Part shown: one piece after another, positions 50,544-59,428 of the stretch
Numbering within the stretch: position 1 is the stretch's first letter
Layout of the letters: each line of letters opens with the position of its first letter
Source of the DNA: Alphaproteobacteria bacterium
GTDB lineage: Bacteria; Pseudomonadota; Alphaproteobacteria; Rhodobacterales; Rhodobacteraceae
DNA: 64,000 bases
Direction: 5' to 3'
Assembly: GCA_030426685.1 (NCBI GenBank)
Contig: JAUHYC010000013.1
Coordinates: forward strand, 1 to 64,000
Program-made: the position numbers and the translations under genes
The notes under the pieces: generated by a model
The model's database searches: none
Seen by the model: the letters and a program-made list of their open reading frames with translations, nothing else
What the model was told of the DNA's origin: nothing

Positions 50544-52220
50544 TCAGTCGCCGGATTTCAGCGCTGCGCCCAGAATGTCGCCCAGCGATGCGCCCGAGTC
50601 GGAAGAACCGTACTGTTCCACGGCCTCTTTCTCTTCGGCGATCTCGCGCGCCTTGATCGACAGACCCAGGCGGCGGGTCTTGCTGTCGACGTTGGTGACG
50701 CGGACGTCGACCTTGTCACCGACCGAGAAACGCTCGGGGCGCTGTTCGGCACGGTCACGCGACAAGTCGGAACGACGGATGAACGACTTCATACCTTCGT
50801 ACTCGACCTCGATGCCGCCATCTTCGATTGCGGTCACTTCAACGGTCACGATCGAGCCACGCTTCACGCCGCCCACTGCTTCGGCGAACTTGTCACCGCC
50901 CAGGGCTTTGATCGACAGCGAGATACGCTCTTTTTCCACGTCAACTTCCGAGACAACCGCCTGAACGACGTCGCCTTTGCGGTAGTTCTGGATTGCATCC
51001 TCGCCACGCTCGTCCCAGGACAGATCCGACAGGTGAACCATGCCGTCGATGTCGCCTTCGAGGCCAATGAACAGACCGAATTCGGTGATGTTCTTGACTT
51101 CGCCTTCGACCTCGGTGCCCTCGGGATGGGTTTCTGCAAACACTTCCCATGGGTTGCGCTGAGTCTGCTTCAGGCCCAGAGACACGCGACGCTTGGCGCC
51201 GTCGATCTCCAGAACCATGACGTCGACTTCCTGGCTCGTCGATACGATCTTGCCGGGGTGGACGTTTTTCTTGGTCCAGGACATCTCGGACACGTGCACC
51301 AGACCTTCGACACCGGCTTCCAGCTCGACGAACGCGCCGTAGTCGGTGATGTTGGTGACGCGACCCTGATGGACCGAGCCCAGCGGGTACTTGGCAGCAA
51401 CCAGATCCCACGGATCTTCCTGCAGCTGCTTCATGCCCAGGCTGATGCGGTGGGTCTCTTTGTTGATCTTGATGACCTGAACCTTGATGGTTTCGCCGAT
51501 CGTCAGGATCTCGGACGGGTGGTTCACACGGCGCCATGCCATGTCGGTGACGTGCAGCAGGCCGTCAACGCCGCCCAGGTCAACAAATGCGCCGTATTCG
51601 GTGATGTTTTTGACAACACCCTCGACGGTCTGACCTTCGGACAGGTTGCCGATAACTTCGGCACGCTGTTCGGCACGCGATTCTTCCAGGATAGCGCGGC
51701 GCGAGACAACGATGTTGCCACGGCGGCGGTCCATTTTCAGAATCTGGAACGGCTGCTTTAGACCCATCAGCGGGCCAGCATCGCGCACGGGGCGCACGTC
51801 AACCTGCGAGCCGGGCAGGAACGCAACTGCGCCACCCAGATCGACGGTGAAGCCACCTTTGACGCGACCAAAGATTGCACCTTCGACGCGCTGGTCGTCG
51901 GCATATGCTTTTTCCAGACGGTCCCATGCCTCTTCACGGCGGGCCATCTCGCGCGAGATGACGGCTTCGCCACGGGCGTTTTCTGCGGCGCGCAGGTAAA
52001 CTTCGACCTCGTCACCAACAGCGATTTCAGGGGCTTCGCCGGGATTTGCGAATTCTTTCAGATCAACGCGGCCTTCCATTTTGTAGCCGACGTCGATGAT
52101 GGCCTGGCCCGCTTCAACAGCGATGACCTTGCCTTTGACAACAGAACCCTCTTCGGGCGTGTCCATTTCGAAGCTTTCGTTCAGGAGGGCTTCGAATTCC
52201 TCCATGGATGCGTTAGCCAT
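50544..52220 (-). CDS. rpsA: 30S ribosomal protein S1
   Basis: Ribosomal protein that binds mRNA leaders and helps start translation, 558 residues. Six S1 (OB-fold) repeats can be read, starting near residues 20, 110, 190, 280, 365 and 450, with the typical VKGKV, VVKNITEYGAFVDLG and GLVHVSEMSW elements. The acidic N-terminus (MANASMEEFEALLNESFEMD) anchors to the ribosome. ATG 52220 is chosen because it gives the usual start; a 32-codon open extension is not family-like. A hairpin with T-tract lies 90 nt upstream of the ATG. Confidence 0.97.
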   Translation of the reverse strand: MANASMEEFEALLNESFEMDTPEEGSVVKGKVIAVEAGQAIIDVGYKMEGRVDLKEFANPGEAPEIAVGDEVEVYLRAAENARGEAVISREMARREEAWDRLEKAYADDQRVEGAIFGRVKGGFTVDLGGAVAFLPGSQVDVRPVRDAGPLMGLKQPFQILKMDRRRGNIVVSRRAILEESRAEQRAEVIGNLSEGQTVEGVVKNITEYGAFVDLGGVDGLLHVTDMAWRRVNHPSEILTIGETIKVQVIKINKETHRISLGMKQLQEDPWDLVAAKYPLGSVHQGRVTNITDYGAFVELEAGVEGLVHVSEMSWTKKNVHPGKIVSTSQEVDVMVLEIDGAKRRVSLGLKQTQRNPWEVFAETHPEGTEVEGEVKNITEFGLFIGLEGDIDGMVHLSDLSWDERGEDAIQNYRKGDVVQAVVSEVDVEKERISLSIKALGGDKFAEAVGGVKRGSIVTVEVTAIEDGGIEVEYEGMKSFIRRSDLSRDRAEQRPERFSVGDKVDVRVTNVDSKTRRLGLSIKAREIAEEKEAVEQYGSSDSGASLGDILGAALKSGD

Positions 52221-52311
52221 GTGGCGTTGTTTTCCTTTACAGTACGTTTTTGCTGGCCGAGCGGTTGTCTCCGCCGGTCTTAATGGATTGGTCAGACGAT
52301 CTGACTTAGTG

Positions 52312-52345
52312 CCCAAAACAAAGAGGGCCGGTTGGTTCCGACCCT
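52312..52345 (-). terminator. Terminator-like hairpin in the rpsA upstream region
   Basis: Minus-strand stem AGGGTCGG / CCGGCCCT (8 bp with one U-G, 52345-52324), loop of 6, followed by CTTTGTTTTGG. It is 125 nt after the stop of the upstream secreted-protein gene and about 92 nt before the rpsA start, so it either ends the upstream transcript or sits in the rpsA leader. Confidence 0.65.
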
Positions 52346-52469
52346 GCTCGTCTCATTGTTTTATGGCTCAAATCGCCTTGTCGACGCGCGCTCTATAGCG
52401 GGTTCGGCAAGGTGCTGCAAGTCAAAGGCGGAAATTCAAGGCCAGCCTGCAACCCAGCGCCCAAATGCA

Positions 52470-53006
52470 TCAGATTTCTTCACCTTTCTTCAGCAACTCC
52501 TCAATCAGTTCGCGCTGCAGATCGAAACTGTCGCCGCCGCCAAACTGTGCCCCACCACCGGAATAAAGTGTGCCATAGGTATTTGCGATATTCACCGTCT
52601 GTGCCACCCCAGAGATGAACTGGTCTTTTTCTAGCGGCGATAGCGGGTGAATAAATGCAGCCCACAACGTGTCATCGGCAATTGCGTAGCGTGCATCCAA
52701 TGCGCTGTCGAAATTGGCCTGCATCATACGGCGCATATCCGCGTCGGTCAGATCTTTGGCACTGCGAATGGGGACCATTGCACGCATCCGGTCCGCATGC
52801 ACATCGGTGGAGATCAGGACCGGCACGCCCGCAACCATCAACGCAAACCCCGATCCGTGCGGCTGCGCCTTTGGGTCGAGCGCAAAGATGATCTTGCCCA
52901 GCCGCTCATATGTCATCGGAGGCTCAACCTCAGGTGACGGTTGTTCGGCTTCCTGGGCAGACAAGCTGCTGGCAATGAAGAATAGTAACAGGGCTCGACG
53001 GATCAT
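52470..53006 (-). CDS. Conserved secreted protein of unknown function
   Basis: A 178-residue protein with a signal peptide (MIRRALLLFFIASSLSA-QE). The mature part has a Pro/Glu-rich start and a compact domain: GKIIFALDPKAQ, GVPVLISTDVHADRMRAMVP, LTDADMRRMMQANFDSALDA, and SPLEKDQFISGVAQTVN. It loosely recalls the T3SS-chaperone-like/YbjN fold, but I cannot assign it. It is placed between cmk and rpsA (which are adjacent in many proteobacteria), read in the same direction as rpsA. Six Met/Arg-rich residues in RMRAMVP and MRRMM are notable. Confidence 0.7.
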   Translation of the reverse strand: MIRRALLLFFIASSLSAQEAEQPSPEVEPPMTYERLGKIIFALDPKAQPHGSGFALMVAGVPVLISTDVHADRMRAMVPIRSAKDLTDADMRRMMQANFDSALDARYAIADDTLWAAFIHPLSPLEKDQFISGVAQTVNIANTYGTLYSGGGAQFGGGDSFDLQRELIEELLKKGEEI

Positions 53007-53225
53007 TGGGCCACTCCTGCGATTATCTTATGCAGTTTAAGTGGCCGCACGATCTCTGACCAAACAAAGCTGTGTGATCAGCCCCCACTTGCAGTTCAAC
53101 AGTTCGAACGATCTGCAACCTCTTGCGGCCTATCTGCGATTACACGTCCGGAGGTCTTTTCCTAACTTTAACGCATCGGTCGGTGATTAACCCGGCCCTG
53201 ATCTGACAATGAAAGGACAATCGCC

Positions 53226-53702
53226 ATGAAATCTGTTCTACTGACTGCCTTCGCGGCAACTCTCGCCCTGGCGCCACCGGCCTTTGCCGCAGATGAAGTC
53301 AACGTCTCCAAAGGCCTCTCGGCCGCCGGAGCGCCGCTAGCCGCGCATGGCGTGGATTTGGTTGCCCTCGTCAACAACGGAAACCCGGTGGAAGGCTTTG
53401 CCAACCATTCTGCAACGTATGACGGGGCCTCCTACTATTTCTCCAGCGCACAAAACCTCGAAGCGTTCGAGGCCAACCCCACCGCATACCTGCCCCAGCA
53501 CGGCGGCTACTGTTCGTTCGGCGTTTCGGTCGGCAAGAAGTTCGATGGCGATCCCGACCAGTATCTGATTGCGGATGGCAAGCTGTATCTGTTTCTGAAC
53601 GCCGAAACCCGCGCCTCGTTCCTGGAGGACGTCTCTGGCACAGCCAAAACCGCCGATGACCAGTGGGTGAACATCCAGAGTATCGCGGTGGGTGAACTTT
53701 AA
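53226..53702 (+). CDS. Periplasmic YHS domain protein
   Basis: A 158-residue protein with signal peptide (MKSVLLTAFAATLALAPPAF-AAD). The YHS domain is recognised by GVDLVALVNNGNPVEGFANH, YYFSSAQNLEAFEANPTAYLPQHGGYC (single Cys) and a late WVNIQSI. YHS proteins of this type bind metals or haem fragments in some cases; a copper role was proposed for others. It reads against its neighbours, with an upstream gap of 219 bp holding its promoter. A strong terminator follows and overlaps the 3' end of cmk. Confidence 0.82.
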   Translation: MKSVLLTAFAATLALAPPAFAADEVNVSKGLSAAGAPLAAHGVDLVALVNNGNPVEGFANHSATYDGASYYFSSAQNLEAFEANPTAYLPQHGGYCSFGVSVGKKFDGDPDQYLIADGKLYLFLNAETRASFLEDVSGTAKTADDQWVNIQSIAVGEL

Positions 53703-53715
53703 CCCCAGCGGCCCC

Positions 53716-53749
53716 GGCCCGTGGCGTTCCTACGCCGCGGGTCTTTTTT
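53716..53749 (+). terminator. Rho-independent terminator of the YHS gene
   Basis: Stem CCCGTGGCG / CGCCGCGGG (53718-53726 / 53733-53741), 9 bp with one U-G and further G-U/G-C closing pairs, then seven T in TCTTTTTTTG-like sequence (53742-53749). The loop contains the cmk stop codon on the other strand. Confidence 0.88.
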
Positions 53750-54353
53750 GTGCGATGGCAGCGATGGCGCGGCTCAGGGCGTCCTCGATGCTCAGATCCG
53801 AGGTATCAAGCAAAATGGCATCATCGGCAGGCTTCATCGGCGCGGTGATGCGTTCGGCATCCCGCGCGTCGCGTTCCCGTACATCGGCCAGAACCTGATC
53901 CCTGGTGATGTCCGCGCCCTTGGCGCTGAGTTCGAGGAACCGGCGTTCAGCCCGAACCTCGGCGCTGGCGGTGACGAACAGTTTCACCTCGGCGTCGGGA
54001 CAGATCACGGTTCCGATATCACGCCCATCCAGCACCGCACCACCGGCACGGCGCGCAAATGCGCGCTGAAAATCGACCAACGCCGCGCGAACCTCAGGGA
54101 TCACGGCGACTTTTGACGCGGCCTGCGCAATTTCGGCGGTTCGCAGATCGCCCTGCTCAAGCTCATCAGCAGTGAGGGCCTGCGCTGCAGCGAGCGGGTC
54201 CATCCCCTCCAGCGTGCGCCGCCCCACGGCCCGGTACAAAAGACCGGTATCAAGATGCGCGAATCCAAAATGCGCAGCCACGCCTTTGGATATCGTGCCC
54301 TTCCCGGCAGCAGCCGGCCCGTCGATGGCGATCGTAAAGCTATTGGTTGCCAT
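53730..54353 (-). CDS. cmk: Cytidylate kinase
   Basis: Phosphorylates CMP and dCMP with ATP. The 207-residue protein has the P-loop [22 protein letters not shown] with Asp for the NMP site, [18 protein letters not shown] and an AEVRAERR lid. Start ATG 54353 follows aroA by 5 bp on the same strand, in the widespread aroA-cmk pair. Its last codons overlap the terminator of the converging YHS gene. The family member ends with QKRPAA, a normal C-terminus. Confidence 0.95.
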   Translation of the reverse strand: MATNSFTIAIDGPAAAGKGTISKGVAAHFGFAHLDTGLLYRAVGRRTLEGMDPLAAAQALTADELEQGDLRTAEIAQAASKVAVIPEVRAALVDFQRAFARRAGGAVLDGRDIGTVICPDAEVKLFVTASAEVRAERRFLELSAKGADITRDQVLADVRERDARDAERITAPMKPADDAILLDTSDLSIEDALSRAIAAIAQKRPAA

Positions 54354-54358
54354 CAGAC

Positions 54359-55711
54359 TTACCGGTTGTTTCTGACCAGCTGCGCCCCGAGACGAGCCAT
54401 CAATGGCTCAAAGATCGGGAAAGAGGTGGCGATGGGGCCTGCGTCGTCGACGGTCACCGCATTCTTGGCACCCATTCCCAAAATCATGAACGACATGGCG
54501 ATGCGGTGATCCAGAAAGCTCTCGCAGGTGCCAGCACCCGGAACATTGCCGATGCCGAGCCCTTCGACCGACCACCAATCATCGCCCTCGTCTACGATTA
54601 CACCGTTGGCGCGCAGGCCCTTGGCCATAGCATCGATCCGGTCGCTTTCCTTCACGCGCAATTCCTTCACACCCCCCATCATCGTTGTACCAGTCGCGTT
54701 AGCTGCAATCACCGACAACACCGGGTACTCGTCGATCATCGAGGCCGCGCGTTCCGGCGGTACAGTGATACCTTTCATGTTGGGTGAATACTTCGCCCGC
54801 AAGTCGGCAACCGGTTCGCCGCCTTCCTCACGCTCGTTCTCATAGGTCAGGTCCGCCCCCATCTCACGCAGCGTGGTGAACAAGCCTGCGCGGGTCGGGT
54901 TCAGGCCGATCCCCGGAACCAGAACATCCGAGCCAGGCGTGATCAGCGCCGCGCAAACCGGAAACGCCGCGCTTGACGGATCACGCGGAACGGCGATGAC
55001 CTGCGGTTTCAATTCAGGACGACCGGTCAGCGTAATGACCCGTCCCTCGTCGGTATCTTCAACGGTGATTTCGGCGCCAAAGCCCGCCAGCATCCGCTCG
55101 GAATGGTCGCGGGTTGCCTCTTTCTCTATCACGACGGTTTTGCCGGGGGCGTTCAGTCCGGCCAGCAGCACCGCGGATTTCACCTGCGCCGAGGGTATCG
55201 GCACCTCATACCGCACCGGAGTCGGATCAGCGGCCCCAACAATGGTCATCGGCAAGCGTCCACCAGACCGGCCAACGGATTGCGTACCAAACAGCGCCAG
55301 CGGATCGGTGACCCGCGCCATCGGGCGCTTGTTGAGGCTGGCATCACCGGTAAATGTTGCCGTGATCGGAGAGGTTGCCATCGCACCCATGATCAACCGC
55401 ACACCCGTGCCTGAGTTGCCGCAGTCGATCACCTGGTCCGGCTCGGCAAAGCCACCGACACCAACGCCGTGCACGGTCCACTCACCACCGCCGTGATCCG
55501 TAACTTCGGCCCCGAAGGCGCGCATGGCCTTGGCGGTGTCCAGAACGTCTTCACCCTCGAGCAGACCCGTGATCCGGGTCTCGCCAACAGCCATCGCACC
55601 CAGAATCAGCGACCGGTGCGAAATCGACTTGTCGCCGGGCACCTCTGCCGTGCCGGTCAGCGGGCCGCAAGGATGCGAGGTCATCGGGATGGGCGTGCCG
55701 TGTCCGGACAT
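54359..55711 (-). CDS. aroA: 5-enolpyruvylshikimate-3-phosphate synthase (class II)
   Basis: Sixth step of the shikimate pathway in the cytoplasm. The 450-residue protein matches class II enzymes in sequence ([78 protein letters not shown]). In the glyphosate-tolerance position the enzyme has Gly101 (CGNSGTG) where the well-known CP4 class II enzyme has Ala100 (GNAATG). So class II in general pattern but not with that residue. The start ATG 55711 is clear. It heads the aroA-cmk pair. Confidence 0.96.
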   Translation of the reverse strand: MSGHGTPIPMTSHPCGPLTGTAEVPGDKSISHRSLILGAMAVGETRITGLLEGEDVLDTAKAMRAFGAEVTDHGGGEWTVHGVGVGGFAEPDQVIDCGNSGTGVRLIMGAMATSPITATFTGDASLNKRPMARVTDPLALFGTQSVGRSGGRLPMTIVGAADPTPVRYEVPIPSAQVKSAVLLAGLNAPGKTVVIEKEATRDHSERMLAGFGAEITVEDTDEGRVITLTGRPELKPQVIAVPRDPSSAAFPVCAALITPGSDVLVPGIGLNPTRAGLFTTLREMGADLTYENEREEGGEPVADLRAKYSPNMKGITVPPERAASMIDEYPVLSVIAANATGTTMMGGVKELRVKESDRIDAMAKGLRANGVIVDEGDDWWSVEGLGIGNVPGAGTCESFLDHRIAMSFMILGMGAKNAVTVDDAGPIATSFPIFEPLMARLGAQLVRNNR

Positions 55712-55779
55712 GGGGGCTCCTGTTTTCGCTATCAGTTCAAGGCGGATTAGCGAATTGGGGCCGGTTGGTCCAGCGGCAA

Positions 55780-56490
55780 TCAGTCTTTGCGCCGGAAGGT
55801 CAGGTAATGGGGTGTGCGACCTTCGCGCAGGGCTTTCTGCTCGTAACGGGTTGAAATCCAGTCATCCCATGGCTCACGCCAGTCAGAGGGGCGCTCGGCC
55901 ATCCACTCGAACCCGGCGCGCGGCACCTCTTCCAGTGTTTGACGCACGTAGTCGGGTATGTCCGTCGCCACCCGGAAAATCGACCCGGGCTTCAGCGCGC
56001 GCGCCAGTGGCTCAAGGTGTTCGGGTGTGACAAAGCGGCGGCGATGATGCCGGGTCTTGGGCCACGGATCGGGGTAGAGTAGAAAGGCCCGCGAGATACT
56101 GGCCTCGGGCAGCACGTCGAACAGGTCGCGTGCATCACCCGGATGCACAGCGAGATTCTCAACCCGAGCCTTGCGGATCTTGCCCAACAGCATGGCCACG
56201 CCATTGATGTAGGGCTCGGCGCCGATGATACCGATATCGGGGTTGTTGGCGGCCTGATGCACCAGATGCTCACCTCCCCCAAAACCAACTTCCAACCAGA
56301 CGTCCCTACCGCCAAACAGCCCTTCCAGATCGAGGGGCCGACGGTCAGGGTTGGATTCCCAATCGACCGCGCCGGGAGAGAGTGCGTCGAGGTCTTCGTT
56401 CAGATACGTCTTTTGACTGGGCTTTAGGGTTTTACCCTTGAAGCGCCCGTAAAAGTTTCTGCGGGGACGTTGGGGTGTCTGCGTGCTCAT
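55780..56490 (-). CDS. trmB: tRNA (guanine(46)-N7)-methyltransferase
   Basis: Methylates G46 in the tRNA variable loop. The 236-residue protein has the family motifs: [12 protein letters not shown] near the N-terminus, [12 protein letters not shown] (SAM loop), [28 protein letters not shown] (the conserved PDPWPK motif) and ATDIPDY. ATG 56490 ([11 protein letters not shown]) is used; ATG 56502 is possible, no clear ribosome site at either. It lies 69 bp upstream of aroA, same strand, and downstream of metK. Confidence 0.95.
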   Translation of the reverse strand: MSTQTPQRPRRNFYGRFKGKTLKPSQKTYLNEDLDALSPGAVDWESNPDRRPLDLEGLFGGRDVWLEVGFGGGEHLVHQAANNPDIGIIGAEPYINGVAMLLGKIRKARVENLAVHPGDARDLFDVLPEASISRAFLLYPDPWPKTRHHRRRFVTPEHLEPLARALKPGSIFRVATDIPDYVRQTLEEVPRAGFEWMAERPSDWREPWDDWISTRYEQKALREGRTPHYLTFRRKD

Positions 56491-56604
56491 GGCGGTGGCC
56501 ATACTGTGACGCCGCACTTCTGGCAAGAGCAGAGGTGGGGGCCAGCCCGTCGCCATTGATTTATCGGATCAATGGCGCCACCAATAGCGACCCCCATAGC
56601 ATTC

Positions 56605-56632
56605 GAAAAAAGCGCGCCCGTCAGGGCGCACC
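56605..56632 (-). terminator. Terminator of metK
   Basis: Minus-strand stem GCGCCC / GGGCGC (56629-56624 / 56619-56614) with a TGAC loop, followed by a run of six T (56611-56606). It starts 12 nt past the metK stop codon. Confidence 0.75.
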
Positions 56633-56644
56633 TTTTGAGTGTGA

Positions 56645-57826
56645 TCAGACTGCCGCTTTCAGTGCGTTGACCAGATCGGTGCGTTCCCAGCTGAAACCAC
56701 CATCCGCATCCGGTTCCCGGCCAAAATGACCATAGGCAGCGGTGCGCTGATAGATCGGTTTGTTCAGTTGCAGATGTTCCCGGATGCCACGGGGTGTCAG
56801 ATCCATGACCTGATCAACCGCCTTTTCGATAACCGCATCGGCAATCTGACCGGTGCCATGTGTATCAGCATAGATCGAGAGTGGCTTGGAGACCCCAATC
56901 GCATAGCTCAACTGGATCGTGCAGCGCTCGGCCATGCCGGCAGCCACAACATTCTTGGCCAGATAACGGGCCGCATAGGCGGCAGAGCGGTCGACCTTGG
57001 TCGGATCCTTGCCCGAAAACGCACCCCCGCCATGGGGCGCGGCACCGCCATAGGTGTCTACAATTATCTTGCGCCCGGTCAGACCTGCATCCCCGTCCGG
57101 ACCACCGATCACGAACTTGCCGGTCGGGTTTACGTGCCATTCGGTCTCGGCGGTCAGCCAACCATCGGGCAGAGTCTCGCGAATATATGGCTCGACGATG
57201 GCACGGATATCACGCGAGGTCAGTGCCTCATCAAGGTGCTGCGTCGACAGCACGATCGAACTGACACCGACCGGTTTGCCGTCGCGATAAATCACCGACA
57301 GCTGCGATTTGGCATCGGGACCCAGCGCGGGCTCAGTCCCGTTTTTGCGCACCTCGGCCAGACGGCGCAGGATCGCATGAGAATACTGGATCGGAGCGGG
57401 CATCAGTGCAGGCGTCTCGGTCGTGGCATAGCCGAACATGATACCCTGATCGCCAGCGCCTTCGTCCTTGTTGTCCGACGCATCCACGCCCTGTGCGATA
57501 TGGGCGGATTGTTCGTGCAGCAGGTTCGTCACCTCAACCGTTTCATGGTGAAACTTGTCCTGCTCATAGCCGATATCTTTGATGCAGGCGCGCGCGATAT
57601 CATCGATGTGCGACATGTAATCATGGAGCTTTTCCTGATCCGACAGACCCACCTCGCCGCCGATGACCACACGGTCGGTGGTTGCAAAAGTTTCGCACGC
57701 CACTCGTGCTTCGGGCTCTTCGCGCAAAAAGGCGTCAAGCACCGCATCGGAAATACGATCGCAGACCTTGTCAGGGTGCCCTTCGGAAACGGACTCCGAA
57801 GTAAAAATGTAGTTCTGTCGGGACAT
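56645..57826 (-). CDS. metK: S-adenosylmethionine synthetase
   Basis: Makes S-adenosylmethionine from methionine and ATP. The 393-residue protein shows [19 protein letters not shown] (ATP-binding GHPDK), the [12 protein letters not shown] motif, [19 protein letters not shown], and [11 protein letters not shown] near the end. The start is ATG 57826, preceded eight bases upstream by GGAG that also forms part of a SAM/SAH riboswitch. Translation is therefore predicted to fall when S-adenosylmethionine or S-adenosylhomocysteine is high. Confidence 0.97.
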   Translation of the reverse strand: MSRQNYIFTSESVSEGHPDKVCDRISDAVLDAFLREEPEARVACETFATTDRVVIGGEVGLSDQEKLHDYMSHIDDIARACIKDIGYEQDKFHHETVEVTNLLHEQSAHIAQGVDASDNKDEGAGDQGIMFGYATTETPALMPAPIQYSHAILRRLAEVRKNGTEPALGPDAKSQLSVIYRDGKPVGVSSIVLSTQHLDEALTSRDIRAIVEPYIRETLPDGWLTAETEWHVNPTGKFVIGGPDGDAGLTGRKIIVDTYGGAAPHGGGAFSGKDPTKVDRSAAYAARYLAKNVVAAGMAERCTIQLSYAIGVSKPLSIYADTHGTGQIADAVIEKAVDQVMDLTPRGIREHLQLNKPIYQRTAAYGHFGREPDADGGFSWERTDLVNALKAAV

Positions 57827-57830
57827 GAAA

Positions 57831-57878
57831 GTGCTCCATTGAGATTTCCCCGTCACGCCAGGAAGCCGTTGTGACGGG
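57831..57878 (-). ncRNA. SAM/SAH riboswitch in the metK leader
   Basis: Read on the minus strand, CCCGTCAC (57878-57871), AACGGCTTCCTGGC (loop, 57870-57857) and GTGACGGG (57856-57849) form a perfect 8-bp stem, and the loop GCTTCC can pair as a pseudoknot with the ribosome site GGAGCA (57837-57832). This reproduces the short SAM/SAH riboswitch known from Rhodobacterales metK leaders, where bound SAM or SAH hides the ribosome site. The match is by recollection of the family pattern, not by a covariance search. Confidence 0.9.
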
Positions 57879-57886
57879 CGGTTGAT

Positions 57887-57915
57887 CGAATACGCCCACA
57901 GCTTGGCAGGGTCAA
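57887..57915 (-). promoter_or_regulatory. Predicted metK promoter
   Basis: Minus-strand TTGACC (57915-57910), 17-bp spacer and TATTCG (57892-57887). The -35 matches 5 of 6 to TTGACA; the -10 matches 3 of 6. Start of transcription would fall close to the riboswitch 5' edge at 57878, consistent with a short leader, so a housekeeping sigma-70-type promoter is likely. Confidence 0.55.
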
Positions 57916-57922
57916 TCGGTAA

Positions 57923-59428
57923 TCAGTCGCGCCTGTGCCGTGTGTGGTGCCATAACAGCGCAAACAGGATCAATAGCAGGAAAAAAACAGGACCATCCCC
58001 GATTCGTGAATAAATCGTGGGGCGATGCGGATGAGGCAGTTCGGCGTCGATATATCCTGCCTGCCCCAGAGGCAAAAAAGCGGTCATACGGCCCAGGGGA
58101 TCGATCATCGCCGTCACCCCGGTATTGGCCGAACGCATCATCGGCAGACCTTGCTCAATGGCGCGCATCTGCGCCTGGGCCAGATGCTGATAGGGCCCCG
58201 ACCACGTGCCGAACCAGGCATCATTGGTGATCTGCAACAGAAAATCCGCACGACCAGGTGCGGCCAGCACATCCTGAGTGAACACGGCCTCGTAACAGAT
58301 CAGCGGCAGAGCCTTGCCAAGCGACCCGGCCGGAATCAGCGCAGCCCCGGTCCCGGCGCTGAAGCCGTTCCCTGTGGTCGCGGCCATCCCATAAATACCA
58401 AACCGCGCCATCAGATTCCCAAACGGGACATACTCGCCAAACGGGGCCAGGTGGTGCTTGTCATAGAGCCCCTGCTGCTGGCCGTCGGCATTCAGATAGA
58501 TCATCGAATTGTAGATCCGCTGCCCTTCAGCCCGTTGGATGCCAAGGAAAACGGGCGTTCCCTGCGCTGCATCCACGATGGCAGACAGGTAGGGTTGCGC
58601 GCTGCCCAGCCACGCCGGGACAGAGGTTTCCGGCCAGACAATCAGGTCTGGTCTGGGTTCTGCCACCGTAAATTCAAGCTGACGCGCAAAGAACAGCGGA
58701 GCATAGTCGGGATCCCATTTCTGATGCTGCGGTGCGTTGGGCTGGATCAGGCGCACCACATGTGTAGAGAGCTCGACCGGGGGGCGAGTGCGGGCATAGC
58801 TGAATGTCAACGCCACAGATCCTACCACAACTATGGCGGCCATCGCCAAAGCGCGCGGCGAGCGGTCGCTGAACAATACCGCGCCCGCCAACAGCGCCAC
58901 CAGCAGCGTCAGCGCACCCAACCCGTACGGCCCTATGAGCGAGAGTAGTTGTGCAACCGGCGTGTCCACCCAAATCTGGGCGATTCCGGCCCAGGGAAAC
59001 CCCGTCAGAAGATACCCACGCCCAAACTCCGCCAGAGACAGCGCAACAGCCAATAGCGCCGCTTGCGCTGAAACTGACCCACCAATCCGCTTTGCAATGC
59101 CGAAGGCAAGCGCCCAAAACAGCGCGAGCCCGCCCGCCATGAAGATCAGCGCGAAGGGGGCCATCCATGCGTGCCGTTCGGCGTCAACCAGGAAAGGCTC
59201 GACAATCCAGCTAAGCGCATGGGCAAAATACCCCGTCGCGAACGCCCATCCCACTATCGCGGCGCGGCGCGGCGTTTCGCAGACCAGATAGAGCGGAGCG
59301 ATCAGGGTCAGGGCCAGCAGAGTCGCAAACCAGTATCCCAGAGGCGCCAGCCCACAGGCCGCGCCTATACCCAGCCCTGCGGCCAATACAGATCGCAGCC
59401 ACAAAGGCCAGCCACTGGCAAGGTTCAT
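57923..59428 (-). CDS. lnt: Apolipoprotein N-acyltransferase
   Basis: Inner-membrane enzyme that adds the third acyl chain to lipoproteins. The 501-residue protein has six N-terminal helices (residues 10-210) and a periplasmic nitrilase domain. The catalytic triad is visible: Glu in VWPETSVP, Lys in YDKHHLAPFGEY, and Cys in LICYEAVF. A final helix closes the chain. ATG 59428 overlaps the corC stop (ATGA). The order ybeZ-ybeY-corC-lnt is conserved across proteobacteria; metK follows here, as in related rhodobacters. Confidence 0.95.
   Translation of the reverse strand: MNLASGWPLWLRSVLAAGLGIGAACGLAPLGYWFATLLALTLIAPLYLVCETPRRAAIVGWAFATGYFAHALSWIVEPFLVDAERHAWMAPFALIFMAGGLALFWALAFGIAKRIGGSVSAQAALLAVALSLAEFGRGYLLTGFPWAGIAQIWVDTPVAQLLSLIGPYGLGALTLLVALLAGAVLFSDRSPRALAMAAIVVVGSVALTFSYARTRPPVELSTHVVRLIQPNAPQHQKWDPDYAPLFFARQLEFTVAEPRPDLIVWPETSVPAWLGSAQPYLSAIVDAAQGTPVFLGIQRAEGQRIYNSMIYLNADGQQQGLYDKHHLAPFGEYVPFGNLMARFGIYGMAATTGNGFSAGTGAALIPAGSLGKALPLICYEAVFTQDVLAAPGRADFLLQITNDAWFGTWSGPYQHLAQAQMRAIEQGLPMMRSANTGVTAMIDPLGRMTAFLPLGQAGYIDAELPHPHRPTIYSRIGDGPVFFLLLILFALLWHHTRHRRD

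Noticed and set aside
54359-55711. Glyphosate-tolerant AroA by analogy to CP4
   Set aside because: The position linked to tolerance has Gly (GNSGTG), not Ala.
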